DNA of 64,000 nt, from the NCBI GenBank assembly GCA_020638955.1, contig JACKHO010000006.1:124001-188000 (forward strand). Direction: 5' to 3'. A model generated the notes under the pieces. That model did no database searches. It had not been told where the DNA came from and saw nothing but the letters and a program-made list of their open reading frames with translations. Every line of letters starts with the position of its first letter. Within the stretch, counting starts at the first letter, position 1. Both the position numbers and the translations under genes were made by a program. Positions 45,113 through 54,389 of this stretch are shown in pieces. Source of the DNA: Planctomycetaceae bacterium. GTDB taxonomy: Bacteria; Planctomycetota; Planctomycetia; Planctomycetales; Planctomycetaceae.

Positions 45113-47662
45113 CTAGCGGCCGTCGCCTGGATTGTCGCTGGCATCGATGGTTATCGCCACACGCTGCATTTGAAATGGGGCAGACTCCACCACACCGTGA
45201 ACCAGCACGCTGAACTTGCCGTCGCTCTGCTTGAGTCGATCAACAATAAGATCAACCGTGTGTTCGTCAGAGTATTCGACTCCGCGGCCCATGGCAAACA
45301 CGAGTAGCTTTTGCGTAACGCACCGATAAAAGTCCTCGGCGTGATGTTCCCGCAGCAGCTTCTTCAACTCTTTGATGTCTTCAAATGACTCGCCGGTGAC
45401 CAGTTCTCCTTGTGGCTCGATGGCCACGCCGTGGTCGTCGTTGCGCCACATTCCTAAGGCGTCGAAATTCTCCAGGGCGAGTCCCAGGGGATCCATGCGG
45501 GCATGGCAGGAGGCACAGAGTGCACTTTCGCGATGAACTGACAGGAGTTCCCGCAGCGTTGGTTTGTGATCCTTGAATTTATCGGCCGAGGCTTCCAACT
45601 CGGGGACTGCTGCCGGGGCAGGGGGGGCCGGAGTTCCGAGAATGTTGTCCAGGATGAACAATCCTCGCTTTACGGGAGACGTCCGTGTGGGATTGGAAGT
45701 CACCAGCAGCATGGACGCCTGTGTCAGTACGCCGCCGCGCGGGCTCCCCTCCGGCAGCTCGACACGTCGCATGTCGCTGCCCTCGACGCCAGGAATTCCA
45801 TAATGGGCGGCGAGCTTGTCATTAAGGAACGTGTAGTTGCAGTCCAGCAAGTCGAGCATACTGACATCGTTTCGCAGCACGTGCTCGACAAACTGTTCCG
45901 TTTCCTGCTGCATGGAGCGTTTCAGGTCGTTGTCCACGCGTCCCACAATGTCGCGAATTTCTCGAAACCGCTCAAACTTCGCGCGATCTTCGGGAGAGGC
46001 ATCTGCGAATCCTCGTCGTCCACCACTGCGAAAACGAGTCTTGAACCACTCACGCAGTTCGTTCATTTCATCTGAGAACCCAAGCACGACTTCTGGGTCG
46101 ACATTTGCGTTCGCAACGTCGCGGGTGCGTAGCCATTGTCCGACGAAGTTGGAAATGAATGCGTTTGCTCTTCGGTCCTTCAGCATTCTGTCGACTTGCT
46201 GCGGGAGCTGCTCACGCAGCTTCCCGGCTTCCGCCAGTTGATAGAGTTCTTCGTCCGGCATGGACGACCACAAAAAATACGACAGTCGAGAAGCGAGGGA
46301 TAATTCGTCGACCAGTGCAAACTGTACTCCGGGATCGACATCTCCTGTGGACTCAAGCCGAAACAGGAAGCGGGGCGAGGCAAGGACTGCGACCATCGCG
46401 CGGGCCACTCCTTCTTCAAAAGTGGCATTCGGCTGTGAATAAATCGATTCGGCAATCGCGGTGAGCCGGTTTAGTGTGACGTCATCCACGCGTCCACGAA
46501 ATGCGCGCGTGGCAAATGCACGCAGCGTAGTGGCAGCATATTCACGACGCTGCTGAGGATCGACCGGAGGGTTGTCGAGGACAAAGAACCGACCGTAGTT
46601 TCGAGGGTGAACCCGCTTGTCAGTCCCCTCCGGACCGACAATGCTCACAGCGTCAATTTGAAAACGGACGGTCGTATCGTTGTTGGCGTCGGGCAACTCG
46701 TCCGAGTTCTCCTCCTTGACCACAGGTTGCAGTTCAAACACGAACTTGTGTTCACCCGCTTCCCACTTTTCCTTGTACTGGAAATCGGTCCGTTTGTTTT
46801 CGTCCCAGCCCAATTCCAGTGAGAAACGTTCCTGGTCGTCAATTTGGCAGGTCACCACGTAGCGGGCGGGATCAAAGTCAAACGACCCGTGCTGCTTGAT
46901 GGCAATGTCGATCTGGTAAGTCCCGGCCGTTTCGACCGAGACAGTTCGCGATACAATGGCCGGCTTTTTGCCATTGAGGAAGTTTCCGTCGCGGCGCGAA
47001 TCGGCGGTGCGGAAATCAGAGCCGCCAAAGTCCTGCCGGGGAGTAATCCAGGTTTCTGTGGGAACCGCCTGTCCTACCACCTGTTCGGCGGCCTGCAAGT
47101 ATTTGTCTAGCAGCAGTGGCGAAACGGTGAGTGCGTCGGCGACGTTGTCGAAGCCGTGACCGGAATCATCCGGAGGAAACAAGAGTTTCTCGTCGAAGGG
47201 GACTCCCATCAACGCTCGTACCGTGTTTCCGTATTCCTCCCGATTCAGGCGACGCACAGTAATTGGACCGGGATCGGGTTTTGCAGGATCGATGCCAAAC
47301 GGACCGAACTTGATCCAACTCGTAATACGCTCCATTTCCTCCGGCGACACTGTGGATGAACTCGCTGGCGGCATGACGCCCGCCCTTAAATTCTTCAGTA
47401 CCTGCCACCACAGTTCGGGATCGGAGTTTGCCGCCGCTGGAGTCTTGAATCGATCCAAAGCCAGCGCACCTTCTCGTGCCCCGTTGCCATGACAATCGTA
47501 GCAGTGCTTCTCCAGGAGCGGCTGGACTTCCCGCTCGTAAACTCGCGCGGCGTCAAAGTCTTCTGCACATGCGAGATGGGCCGACATGACCGAGAGCAAC
47601 ACGAGCAGTCCAGTGCGCAGTGCAGGCTTACCAAACGGAATTACAGACGATTGGAGATTCAT
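45113..47662 (-). CDS. Planctomycete DUF1592/DUF1588 protein with cytochrome c-like motifs
   Basis: 849 residues with a signal peptide (about 1-33). An N-terminal cytochrome-like region has the haem motif CYDCH. It is followed by DUF1587 (RRLNREEYGNTVRALMGV), a carbohydrate-binding-like insert, DUF1595 (FATRAFRGRVDD), DUF1592 (LASRLSYFLWSSMPDEEL), DUF1588 (TSNPTRTSPVKRG) and a C-terminal CASCH motif plus DUF1585. The order is complete and typical for Planctomycetes. Exported, possible redox enzyme; substrate unknown. It is usually paired with DUF1552, but the only DUF1552 gene here is at 3.2 kb. The 275 bp upstream hold no visible gene. Confidence 0.88.
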   Translation of the reverse strand: MNLQSSVIPFGKPALRTGLLVLLSVMSAHLACAEDFDAARVYEREVQPLLEKHCYDCHGNGAREGALALDRFKTPAAANSDPELWWQVLKNLRAGVMPPASSSTVSPEEMERITSWIKFGPFGIDPAKPDPGPITVRRLNREEYGNTVRALMGVPFDEKLLFPPDDSGHGFDNVADALTVSPLLLDKYLQAAEQVVGQAVPTETWITPRQDFGGSDFRTADSRRDGNFLNGKKPAIVSRTVSVETAGTYQIDIAIKQHGSFDFDPARYVVTCQIDDQERFSLELGWDENKRTDFQYKEKWEAGEHKFVFELQPVVKEENSDELPDANNDTTVRFQIDAVSIVGPEGTDKRVHPRNYGRFFVLDNPPVDPQQRREYAATTLRAFATRAFRGRVDDVTLNRLTAIAESIYSQPNATFEEGVARAMVAVLASPRFLFRLESTGDVDPGVQFALVDELSLASRLSYFLWSSMPDEELYQLAEAGKLREQLPQQVDRMLKDRRANAFISNFVGQWLRTRDVANANVDPEVVLGFSDEMNELREWFKTRFRSGGRRGFADASPEDRAKFERFREIRDIVGRVDNDLKRSMQQETEQFVEHVLRNDVSMLDLLDCNYTFLNDKLAAHYGIPGVEGSDMRRVELPEGSPRGGVLTQASMLLVTSNPTRTSPVKRGLFILDNILGTPAPPAPAAVPELEASADKFKDHKPTLRELLSVHRESALCASCHARMDPLGLALENFDALGMWRNDDHGVAIEPQGELVTGESFEDIKELKKLLREHHAEDFYRCVTQKLLVFAMGRGVEYSDEHTVDLIVDRLKQSDGKFSVLVHGVVESAPFQMQRVAITIDASDNPGDGR

Positions 47663-47987
47663 CTCAATCTACAACTGGAACGGTTTTCGGGCGGCATCAA
47701 GTTGCCAAGTACAGGCGATATTACGATTCCCATGAGGGAAAGCAAAGTCGTCGACGGCATGGGGTGCTGTGAAATTGCAGCGGCGAACCTGCAGTGAGGG
47801 AGCATACACGGCGCGTGGCGTCGCTTTGCCCAATAAAGCGAGTCGTCCCATTCAATGGGAAAAACCCACGCGCGCAAAAGCGGTCGCATGGGACCTCCGC
47901 AGGGGGAGGTGTGGGGACGGAGAAATCTCGAGCGAGATCGCCAGCGTAGAAATCCTTGGTCAGATCAGACTTCCGAACCGACTGGTC
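47663..47987. other. Intergenic region with a small hairpin
   Basis: 325 bp without a supported gene. ACCTCC-GCAGG-GGGAGGT forms a 6-7 bp hairpin near 47892-47908, without a T-run. Upstream ends of two minus-strand genes; no confident promoter. Confidence 0.4.
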
Positions 47988-50183
47988 TTACGGCGAAGTT
48001 GGCAAGGTAATTTGCTTCTCGCCGTCCGCTGAGAACTTGACGGGATGTCGGAACTTGGTGTCGGACCACGGACCGTCATCGTGGGTGAAGTAGGCAAATC
48101 GTCCTTTACCGGCGGGCACCTTAATAGTGATGGATTCGTCACTGTGCTTCAGCGTTCCGACGGCAAGTCCGGGGAACTTCTCGTGCACATCGCTGGGTGT
48201 TATCCACAACTCAACTTCTTCGTTCGGTTTGAGATTGCTGGTGTCAACCTTTAGTTCGATCCAGGGCTGCAGGATATATGTTGCATCGGACGCTGCGAGT
48301 TGTCCGTTCACGACACGGTAACCAGACTCATGAAGCATGAGTGTCAGGTACTTGCCCTCGCCGTAGAGCAGCACAGGATCGAATGGAACTGAGGCAGCGT
48401 CGGCGGTGAAGAAGCCGTCTTTGTCTGCTTCGAACCAAATTTCATCATCGGGGTCTCGGAGCTTGCCTTTGCGAATGTGGACATCAGCGGGTTCACCGAG
48501 TGGCAGAATGACAACCTGAGCACCTTTTGCCGGACTGTAAGTAATGATGTCCCCATCCACTGGTCCAAAGCCTGCCGCTTCGCTGAAGTTCTCTGCAATC
48601 ACCACCCGGCCCTTGGAAGCACTGCCGGAATTCTGGTTGAAATCGTCGGCCGATTTAATACGGTCGACGACGGCACTTCCACGGCGTGAAAGAAAGCTGA
48701 GCATGCTCCACTCGTTCATGCCAATGAGCTTGAGGCTGTCCATGACGGCGTCATTCGCCTTAGCGTTCGCCGCTTCCTCACCTTCCGTGCCCTCAATTTT
48801 CTGGAACGTGAATCCAAGTGAATGATAGACGAACGGCTTGACGGGTTGCGTCTCACGCAACGTGGCGAGTCGCTCCTTGAGTTGCTCTGGCGAAAGGATT
48901 TCCTGGCCGTTCCACAGTATGACATGCTTCGCAAATACGACTTTCGGCTTCAGCGTTTTCGCCTGATTCGCAGGCTGTGGCGTTGCTTGTTCATTCAACG
49001 CCACCAGTGTCGACGACGCATCCTCAAGGAGTTCAACTTGTGTTTGCTCGGAGTCCGGCACCTGGTCAGCCGAATTCTCAGCCAAAACGGCGTCGGTCAG
49101 ACCTACAATGCCTAGCAGTAGTAGCAACAGCGAACCGGCGATGAGGCCAGTCCAGGTCGGGGGGCGGTAACGTTTCATGGCAACAATTCTCCTTTCGAGA
49201 AGCGATGAGGGCGACACAATGCTCGCCGTGAAGACAAAAGTTCGTACCTGTGGTGACCGCGTCGCAATTTCGACGAGCGTCTCCAGGTAAGACCGTTTCT
49301 GATCGCGTCCGATTCGGGACACGACCCATTCATCACAGGCCAGTTCCCGTTCTTCATGCCAGCACCAACTCGCCAGCCAGAGCAAGGGATTAAACCAGAA
49401 CACAGCACACGCCACGCGGGGAATCCAAGTGAACAACGTGTCCCCCGATTGCACGTGACGAAACTCGTGCAACAGCACTATTCGGAGTTTATGGTCGCTG
49501 AGTTCAGTGGCATCGCTGGGAATAATGAGAGCCGGTTTCCACCAACCACAGACTGCGGGACTGCAGGCCGCAGGTCCCCACAACAGACGCGGCATGTGGC
49601 GGAGCCCCGCTTCCTGTGCGGCCAATGATGCGAGGTCGAGCAGCCGTTGTTGCTGTATGACTTTCATGGCTTTCAGTTCACGAGTCAGTTGGCGTTTGAG
49701 AAACAGCAAACGTGCGAGCAGGAATGCCGCTACGACTGCCCAAACGGCGACAGCCATATTTCTCATGTTCAAGCTCGGAACTCTGGGCGCCACTTCAGCC
49801 GACCGCATTGGAGTACCGACGGCCAGCTCGGCCACTGTCGTTTCTGTGATGTGCGCCGGCATTGGCGATGGTTCAACAACTTCGGAGTTTGCCGGCGGCA
49901 ACTCGTCGGTAACCAATGGCACTGCAGTTGGTTCCTGAGGAGCTGGCGAAGACGCAGGGCGTGATGACGTCAAATTCGCGAGACTGAATACCGATGACGG
50001 TCCGACGAGCAGAATCAATCTGGCGAAGACAACCATCCACAACAGACTGCGCCAACCGGGAGAAATCCAGCGCTTTCCAATCAGGCACAACAGGCCAACT
50101 ACAAGTACCAGCAGGCCCGCCTGAATGTTGAGTCGCCATGCCAAGTCAATAAAGCTGGTGGAACCATCGAACAAGGTGCTCAT
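47988..50183 (-). CDS. BlaR1/MecR1-type M56 metallopeptidase sensor
   Basis: 731 residues. Membrane helices near 18-36, 44-60, 142-160 and 340-360 bracket a cytoplasmic M56 peptidase with the zinc motif HEFRH (239-243) and the downstream HEERELACDEW helix. The C-terminal exported part (about 380-731) is not a penicillin-binding domain; it has repeated strands and segments such as DGDIITYSP, so the ligand is probably not a beta-lactam. Family role: ligand-activated peptidase that leads to cleavage or release of the BlaI-type repressor. Its ATG overlaps the stop of the repressor gene by 4 bp. Confidence 0.85.
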   Translation of the reverse strand: MSTLFDGSTSFIDLAWRLNIQAGLLVLVVGLLCLIGKRWISPGWRSLLWMVVFARLILLVGPSSVFSLANLTSSRPASSPAPQEPTAVPLVTDELPPANSEVVEPSPMPAHITETTVAELAVGTPMRSAEVAPRVPSLNMRNMAVAVWAVVAAFLLARLLFLKRQLTRELKAMKVIQQQRLLDLASLAAQEAGLRHMPRLLWGPAACSPAVCGWWKPALIIPSDATELSDHKLRIVLLHEFRHVQSGDTLFTWIPRVACAVFWFNPLLWLASWCWHEERELACDEWVVSRIGRDQKRSYLETLVEIATRSPQVRTFVFTASIVSPSSLLERRIVAMKRYRPPTWTGLIAGSLLLLLLGIVGLTDAVLAENSADQVPDSEQTQVELLEDASSTLVALNEQATPQPANQAKTLKPKVVFAKHVILWNGQEILSPEQLKERLATLRETQPVKPFVYHSLGFTFQKIEGTEGEEAANAKANDAVMDSLKLIGMNEWSMLSFLSRRGSAVVDRIKSADDFNQNSGSASKGRVVIAENFSEAAGFGPVDGDIITYSPAKGAQVVILPLGEPADVHIRKGKLRDPDDEIWFEADKDGFFTADAASVPFDPVLLYGEGKYLTLMLHESGYRVVNGQLAASDATYILQPWIELKVDTSNLKPNEEVELWITPSDVHEKFPGLAVGTLKHSDESITIKVPAGKGRFAYFTHDDGPWSDTKFRHPVKFSADGEKQITLPTSP

Positions 50184-50578
50184 GAGTTTCCTCCCGCGTT
50201 TGCTTCGTCCGATTCATCATCCAGCAGTTCCCGCAGGCGGGCCAGTTTTTCAGGTCCGAGCTTAGCTTCCTTCGCGAAATGCAGCATGAGCGATGCGGCG
50301 TCTCCCTGAAACATGCGCTCCAGAAAGCTCTTGCCCTCCGACTTCACACGGGCATTGCGCGGGACCAAGGCTTTGTAGACTGAGCCTGCTCCCTGCCCCT
50401 CCTTCCTAAGGATTTCCTTCTCGACAAGTCGACGCAACAACGTGCGAATCGTACGATGATTCCATGTCGTCGACCGGGCCAGTTCCTCGATGATCGCTGC
50501 TGCCGTCGCTTCACCGAGCGACCACACAACCTCCATCACATGCCACTCAGCATCTGAAATTGACGAATCCGCAGTCAC
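50180..50578 (-). CDS. BlaI/MecI-family transcriptional repressor
   Basis: 132 residues from GTG 50578: winged helix (ISDAEWHVMEVVWSLGEATA, TWNHRTIRTLLRRLVEKEIL) and the C-terminal dimerisation helices with the FLERMFQGDAASL block. The frame runs up to 50623, but GTG 50578 is chosen because AAGGAAA lies about 6 nt upstream and because the earlier codons would overlap the operator palindromes. Repressor of its own operon with the M56 sensor; the pair works like BlaI-BlaR1. Confidence 0.88.
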   Translation of the reverse strand: MTADSSISDAEWHVMEVVWSLGEATAAAIIEELARSTTWNHRTIRTLLRRLVEKEILRKEGQGAGSVYKALVPRNARVKSEGKSFLERMFQGDAASLMLHFAKEAKLGPEKLARLRELLDDESDEANAGGNS

Positions 50579-50596
50579 AGGTCTTTCCTTGCTAAG

Positions 50597-50649
50597 GATT
50601 ACTACGTTTGTGGTAATCGCCATTGTTACAGGTGTAGTAACTCTGTCAA
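50597..50649 (-). promoter_or_regulatory. Promoter with two BlaI-type operator dyads
   Basis: On the minus strand a -35 TTGACA (50649-50644) is followed about 16-17 nt later by a -10-like AACAAT. A dyad built on GTTAC...GTAAC (50625-50641) lies between the boxes. A second dyad (50597-50618), with half-sites GATTACTAC and GTGGTAATC, lies just downstream, before the repressor start. The TTACTAC/GTAGTAA-type half-sites resemble known BlaI operators, so autorepression is likely. Confidence 0.65.
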
Positions 50650-50918
50650 TATCTTCTTCCGGCCTTTTTCATTTTTTTTGCGACTCGAATTGGGTTGTGC
50701 GGCAGTCACGGACGTCGTCGGGAGGTGCGGAAACCGCGGGCTCACAGAAGGAATTGAAGACGACTCGAAGTCGGTCTGAAGTGCCAATCGTTTGAATCCC
50801 AAGAGGCGAGTGACGCGGGAGAAACTCGTCCGATTGACTCGATTGGCCCAACCTTCCGAAGGGTCTATGATTTGACCAACACAATCATCCGTAAGATTTC
50901 ATCTGGAAAGACCGTTTC

Positions 50919-51953
50919 GTGTCCGACACCTACGATGCCCTGCTGTTTCTCTCATTTGGCGGTCCGGAAAGCCGCGACGACGTCATTCCCTTTCTGGAAA
51001 ATGTGCTGCGAGGGAAGAATGTTCCCCGCGAGCGCATGCTGGAGGTGGCGGAGCACTATTACCACTTCGGCGGAGTGAGCCCCATTAATCAGCAGTGCCG
51101 CGACCTCATACAGGCCATTGAAATTGAACTGAAGGAACATGGCGTTGATTTGCCAGTTTACTGGGGGAACCGCAACTGGCATCCTCTGCTGCCGGACACC
51201 ATGCAGAAAATGAAGGAGGATGGAGTCAAGCGGGCGCTGGCCTTCTTCACGTCGGGATACAGTTCCTACTCCGGCTGCCGTCAGTACCGCGAGAATGTGC
51301 TCGCTGCTCAGGAGCAGGTGGGAGATGGTGCACCGCAAATCGACAAGTTGCGGGTGTTTTACAATCACCCCGATTTCATTGCGGCAAATGTCGATCAGGT
51401 CGAAAAGTCTCTCGCGGACCTTAACGACGAGCAACGTGCTGGGGCGCACATCGCATTTACGGCCCACAGTATTCCCAACTCCATGTCCGATGGCTGTGAC
51501 TACGTTAAGCAGTTGACGGAAACGTGTCGGCTCGTTGCCGAGGCAGTGGGCATTCCAGAGTCGAGATACAAGTTGGTTTACCAGAGCCGTAGCGGTCGCC
51601 CGGAAGATCCCTGGCTGGAGCCGGATATTCTGGACCATCTCCGCCGGCTCAAATCTGATGGCGTGGAGAGCGTCGTCATCAGCCCGATTGGTTTCCTCTC
51701 CGATCACATGGAAGTTTTGTTCGATCTGGACGAAGAGGCCGCGCTGGTCAGTCAGGAAATTGGCCTGACAATGCGGCGCGCGGGGACGGTGGGAGTTCAT
51801 CCAAAGTTCGTGCAGATGATTCGGAAACTCATCCAGGAACGCCTCGACTCCAACTTCGAAAAAGAAGCTGTTGGCGCATTTGGTCCGAACTGGGATGTCT
51901 GCCCACTGGACTGTTGCCCCGCACCGAGACGACGCCCGCAACCAGCGAGTTAA
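50919..51953 (+). CDS. hemH: Ferrochelatase
   Basis: 344 residues. Catalytic His183 in FTAHSIPNS and Glu265 in SDHMEVLFDLDEEA; GGPESRDDVIPFL at the N-terminus and YWGNRNWHPLL are typical. The enzyme inserts ferrous iron into protoporphyrin or coproporphyrin. The C-terminus has Cys328, Cys332 and Cys333 (CPLDCC), which could contribute to an iron-sulfur cluster as in some bacterial ferrochelatases; not certain. GTG start at 50919. Convergent with the next gene, 15 bp apart. Confidence 0.93.
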   Translation: MSDTYDALLFLSFGGPESRDDVIPFLENVLRGKNVPRERMLEVAEHYYHFGGVSPINQQCRDLIQAIEIELKEHGVDLPVYWGNRNWHPLLPDTMQKMKEDGVKRALAFFTSGYSSYSGCRQYRENVLAAQEQVGDGAPQIDKLRVFYNHPDFIAANVDQVEKSLADLNDEQRAGAHIAFTAHSIPNSMSDGCDYVKQLTETCRLVAEAVGIPESRYKLVYQSRSGRPEDPWLEPDILDHLRRLKSDGVESVVISPIGFLSDHMEVLFDLDEEAALVSQEIGLTMRRAGTVGVHPKFVQMIRKLIQERLDSNFEKEAVGAFGPNWDVCPLDCCPAPRRRPQPAS

Positions 51954-51968
51954 GCGTTGGTTTATCGA

Positions 51969-53243
51969 TTACGTTGCTGTCGCTACTCCCAGCGGAAGCG
52001 TCACGCAGAACACAGTTCCCGCACGCGTCGACTCGACGAGTTCAATTTTCCCGCCGGAGTTTTCGAGAATGTTGTGACAGACAAACAGGCCAAGTCCGGT
52101 GCCGGTGGATTTCGTGGTGACGTAAGGTTGAAACAGTCGTTCGCGGGCTTCATCGTCAATTCCGTGTCCATTGTCCTGCACAATGACCCGGACGGAGCTG
52201 TCAACCGTCTCCGTCGTGATGTCGATCCGGCCACCTTCTTCCGTGGCATCGAGCGAATTCAGAATCAAATTCAGGAACACCTGCGTGAGTGCGTCGCGGG
52301 CGAATTGAATGTTGGGCAAGTCAGGGGCGAAATGCGTTTCGATGTATTTCCCCTTCTTGCGCTTGTAGTACTTCGCAATTTCCAACGCTGTCTCGATAGT
52401 TTGATGCACCGAACACGAGACGACTTCGTTCACGGCCGGCCGCGAAAACTGGATGAGTTCCTGCAAGGTGCGGTGAATTCGCCGCAACTGGCCGTCGATG
52501 AGCGCCAGCTTCTCGTGCATTTCGTCTTCCAGCGGCTTGCGGTTCATCACCTGCACGAGCGAACTAATGGCTGCGAGGGGATTACCGACTTCGTGAGCAA
52601 TTCCTGCCGCCAGCAATCCAAACGCAGCCAGCTTTTCCTGCTGCACAACCAGCGCCTGCGATTCCTGCAACTCTCGTGTTCGTCGTTTAATCCGACCTTC
52701 GAGCTGTGTGTTCAGCAGGGAGAGTTCATCACCCGTCATCCTCAGCAGCGCCGCCAAAGCCGTGCTGGCCCATGTTGTCCAGCCCAGAAACACGAGCAAC
52801 AGCAGCAGCGCCACGGAACTCTCGTAGGAAGCCCCTTCAACAACGGCGAGACACGCCAGGCTGAAACAGTGAAGAGCCAGCGACGAGTACGTCACCCTCG
52901 GCGAGTACCGCATGGCGCACACCACCAGCGACAGGAAGTAGTAAAAGCGGAACGGGCTGTTCTGGAATCCGTAGTCGAAGTGGCACAGCAGCCCAATGAA
53001 CACCGCTTCCATCAATGACGTAAACAACGGCCAGCGGGCCAGAAAGACGTCGCCACGCCGGTGCCAGACGACATCCAGAATGGCGTACACCGTTCCGAGG
53101 GCCAGAATGCCGTTCAGAAACAGTCGATTCTCTGGCGGTGCCCACGTATTGGCCAGCGTAAATCCGACGAACAGGCCGAACCAGCGGATTTGCAGCGTAA
53201 TCAACTCCGCAGACAACTCCCAGCTTTTTGCTGACGTGGGCAT
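51969..53243 (-). CDS. Membrane sensor histidine kinase
   Basis: 424 residues. About six membrane helices (15-180), a short coiled coil, a dimerisation domain with phospho-acceptor His217 (GIAHEVGNPLAAI), and an HATPase domain with N-box LNLILNSLDA, DNGHGID and TGTGLGLFVCHNIL. No response regulator gene is adjacent, so the partner is elsewhere. ATG 53243 is preferred to an upstream TTG at 53270. Confidence 0.88.
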   Translation of the reverse strand: MPTSAKSWELSAELITLQIRWFGLFVGFTLANTWAPPENRLFLNGILALGTVYAILDVVWHRRGDVFLARWPLFTSLMEAVFIGLLCHFDYGFQNSPFRFYYFLSLVVCAMRYSPRVTYSSLALHCFSLACLAVVEGASYESSVALLLLLVFLGWTTWASTALAALLRMTGDELSLLNTQLEGRIKRRTRELQESQALVVQQEKLAAFGLLAAGIAHEVGNPLAAISSLVQVMNRKPLEDEMHEKLALIDGQLRRIHRTLQELIQFSRPAVNEVVSCSVHQTIETALEIAKYYKRKKGKYIETHFAPDLPNIQFARDALTQVFLNLILNSLDATEEGGRIDITTETVDSSVRVIVQDNGHGIDDEARERLFQPYVTTKSTGTGLGLFVCHNILENSGGKIELVESTRAGTVFCVTLPLGVATAT

Positions 53244-53365
53244 GGAAAAAGGACCTTTATGCGAATGCAATCTGCGAATTGCGGGACACGGTTAGACTTC
53301 TTCCACGCGGGAAAGTACCCTGCCGACTTTCCCTCACCAACCGGTTTTGACCGACAATTCACATC

Positions 53366-54337
53366 ATGCGTGTTCTTTCTGGAATTCAGCCAACGGGACG
53401 TTTTCACTGGGGCAACTACTTTGGTGCCATCCGCCAATATATCGAACTCCAGGAAAACGAGCAGGCATTCTACTTCATTGCCGATTTGCATGCGCTGACC
53501 ACCGTTCACAATAAAGTCGATTTGCAGCAGTACACGCTCGACGCAGCCCTCGACCTGCTGGCACTCGGACTCAAACCCGAACAGGCCACGCTCTTTCGTC
53601 AGTCCGATGTCCCCGAGGTCACCGAACTGACCTGGTTGCTGATGACCGTTACGCAAATGAGTCTGCTGGAAAAGTGCCACGCCTACAAAGACAAGATCGC
53701 CCGGGGTCTCCCCGCCGATGCAGGCCTCTTCACCTACCCGGTCCTCATGGCCGCCGACATTCTGGCCTACGACAGCGACCTGGTCCCCGTCGGGCAAGAT
53801 CAAATTCAGCACATCGAAGTCACCCGCGATTTGGCCCAGCGGTTTAACCATCGCTTCGAGTCGGAAGTGTTCGTGCTGCCGCAGGGAAAGGTCCTCGACT
53901 CCACCGCCAAGGTCCCCGGGACTGATGGTGAAAAAATGTCGAAGAGCTACGGCAACACCATCGAGATTTTCCAGACGCCCAAAAAGCTGCGCAAGAAAAT
54001 TATGTCGATCAAAACCGACTCCACCCCCGTCGAAGATCCCAAGGACCCCGAAGCCTGCGCCGTCTTCACCCTCTTCAAACTCTTCGGTGATGAAAGCGAA
54101 CAGGCCGAACTCGCCAACCGCTACCGCGCCGGCGGCATGGGATACGGCGAAGCAAAACAAGCCGTCTTCGACAAAGCCAGCGAACACTTCGCCGAATCCT
54201 TCGCCCGCCGCGCCGAACTGGAATCCAACCCCGGCGATGTAGAAGACATCCTACAAACCGGCGCCACCGCAGCCCGCAAGAAGGCGCGGGAGGTTTTGAA
54301 CCGGGCCAAGGAGGCTTGCGGCTTGTCGGTTCGTTAG
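53366..54337 (+). CDS. trpS: Tryptophanyl-tRNA synthetase
   Basis: 323 residues, class I synthetase: HIGH-like FHWGN at 13-17 and KMSKS at 190-194, with TrpRS landmarks SGIQPTGRFHWGN and PVGQDQIQHIEVTRDLAQRF. The usual length is 320-340. It charges tRNA-Trp in the cytoplasm. Divergent from the histidine kinase with a 122-bp gap. Confidence 0.96.
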   Translation: MRVLSGIQPTGRFHWGNYFGAIRQYIELQENEQAFYFIADLHALTTVHNKVDLQQYTLDAALDLLALGLKPEQATLFRQSDVPEVTELTWLLMTVTQMSLLEKCHAYKDKIARGLPADAGLFTYPVLMAADILAYDSDLVPVGQDQIQHIEVTRDLAQRFNHRFESEVFVLPQGKVLDSTAKVPGTDGEKMSKSYGNTIEIFQTPKKLRKKIMSIKTDSTPVEDPKDPEACAVFTLFKLFGDESEQAELANRYRAGGMGYGEAKQAVFDKASEHFAESFARRAELESNPGDVEDILQTGATAARKKAREVLNRAKEACGLSVR

Positions 54338-54389
54338 GACTCATGGGCGGATGGCCCTGACACCCGTCACAACTGCGCCACCAATCTGA

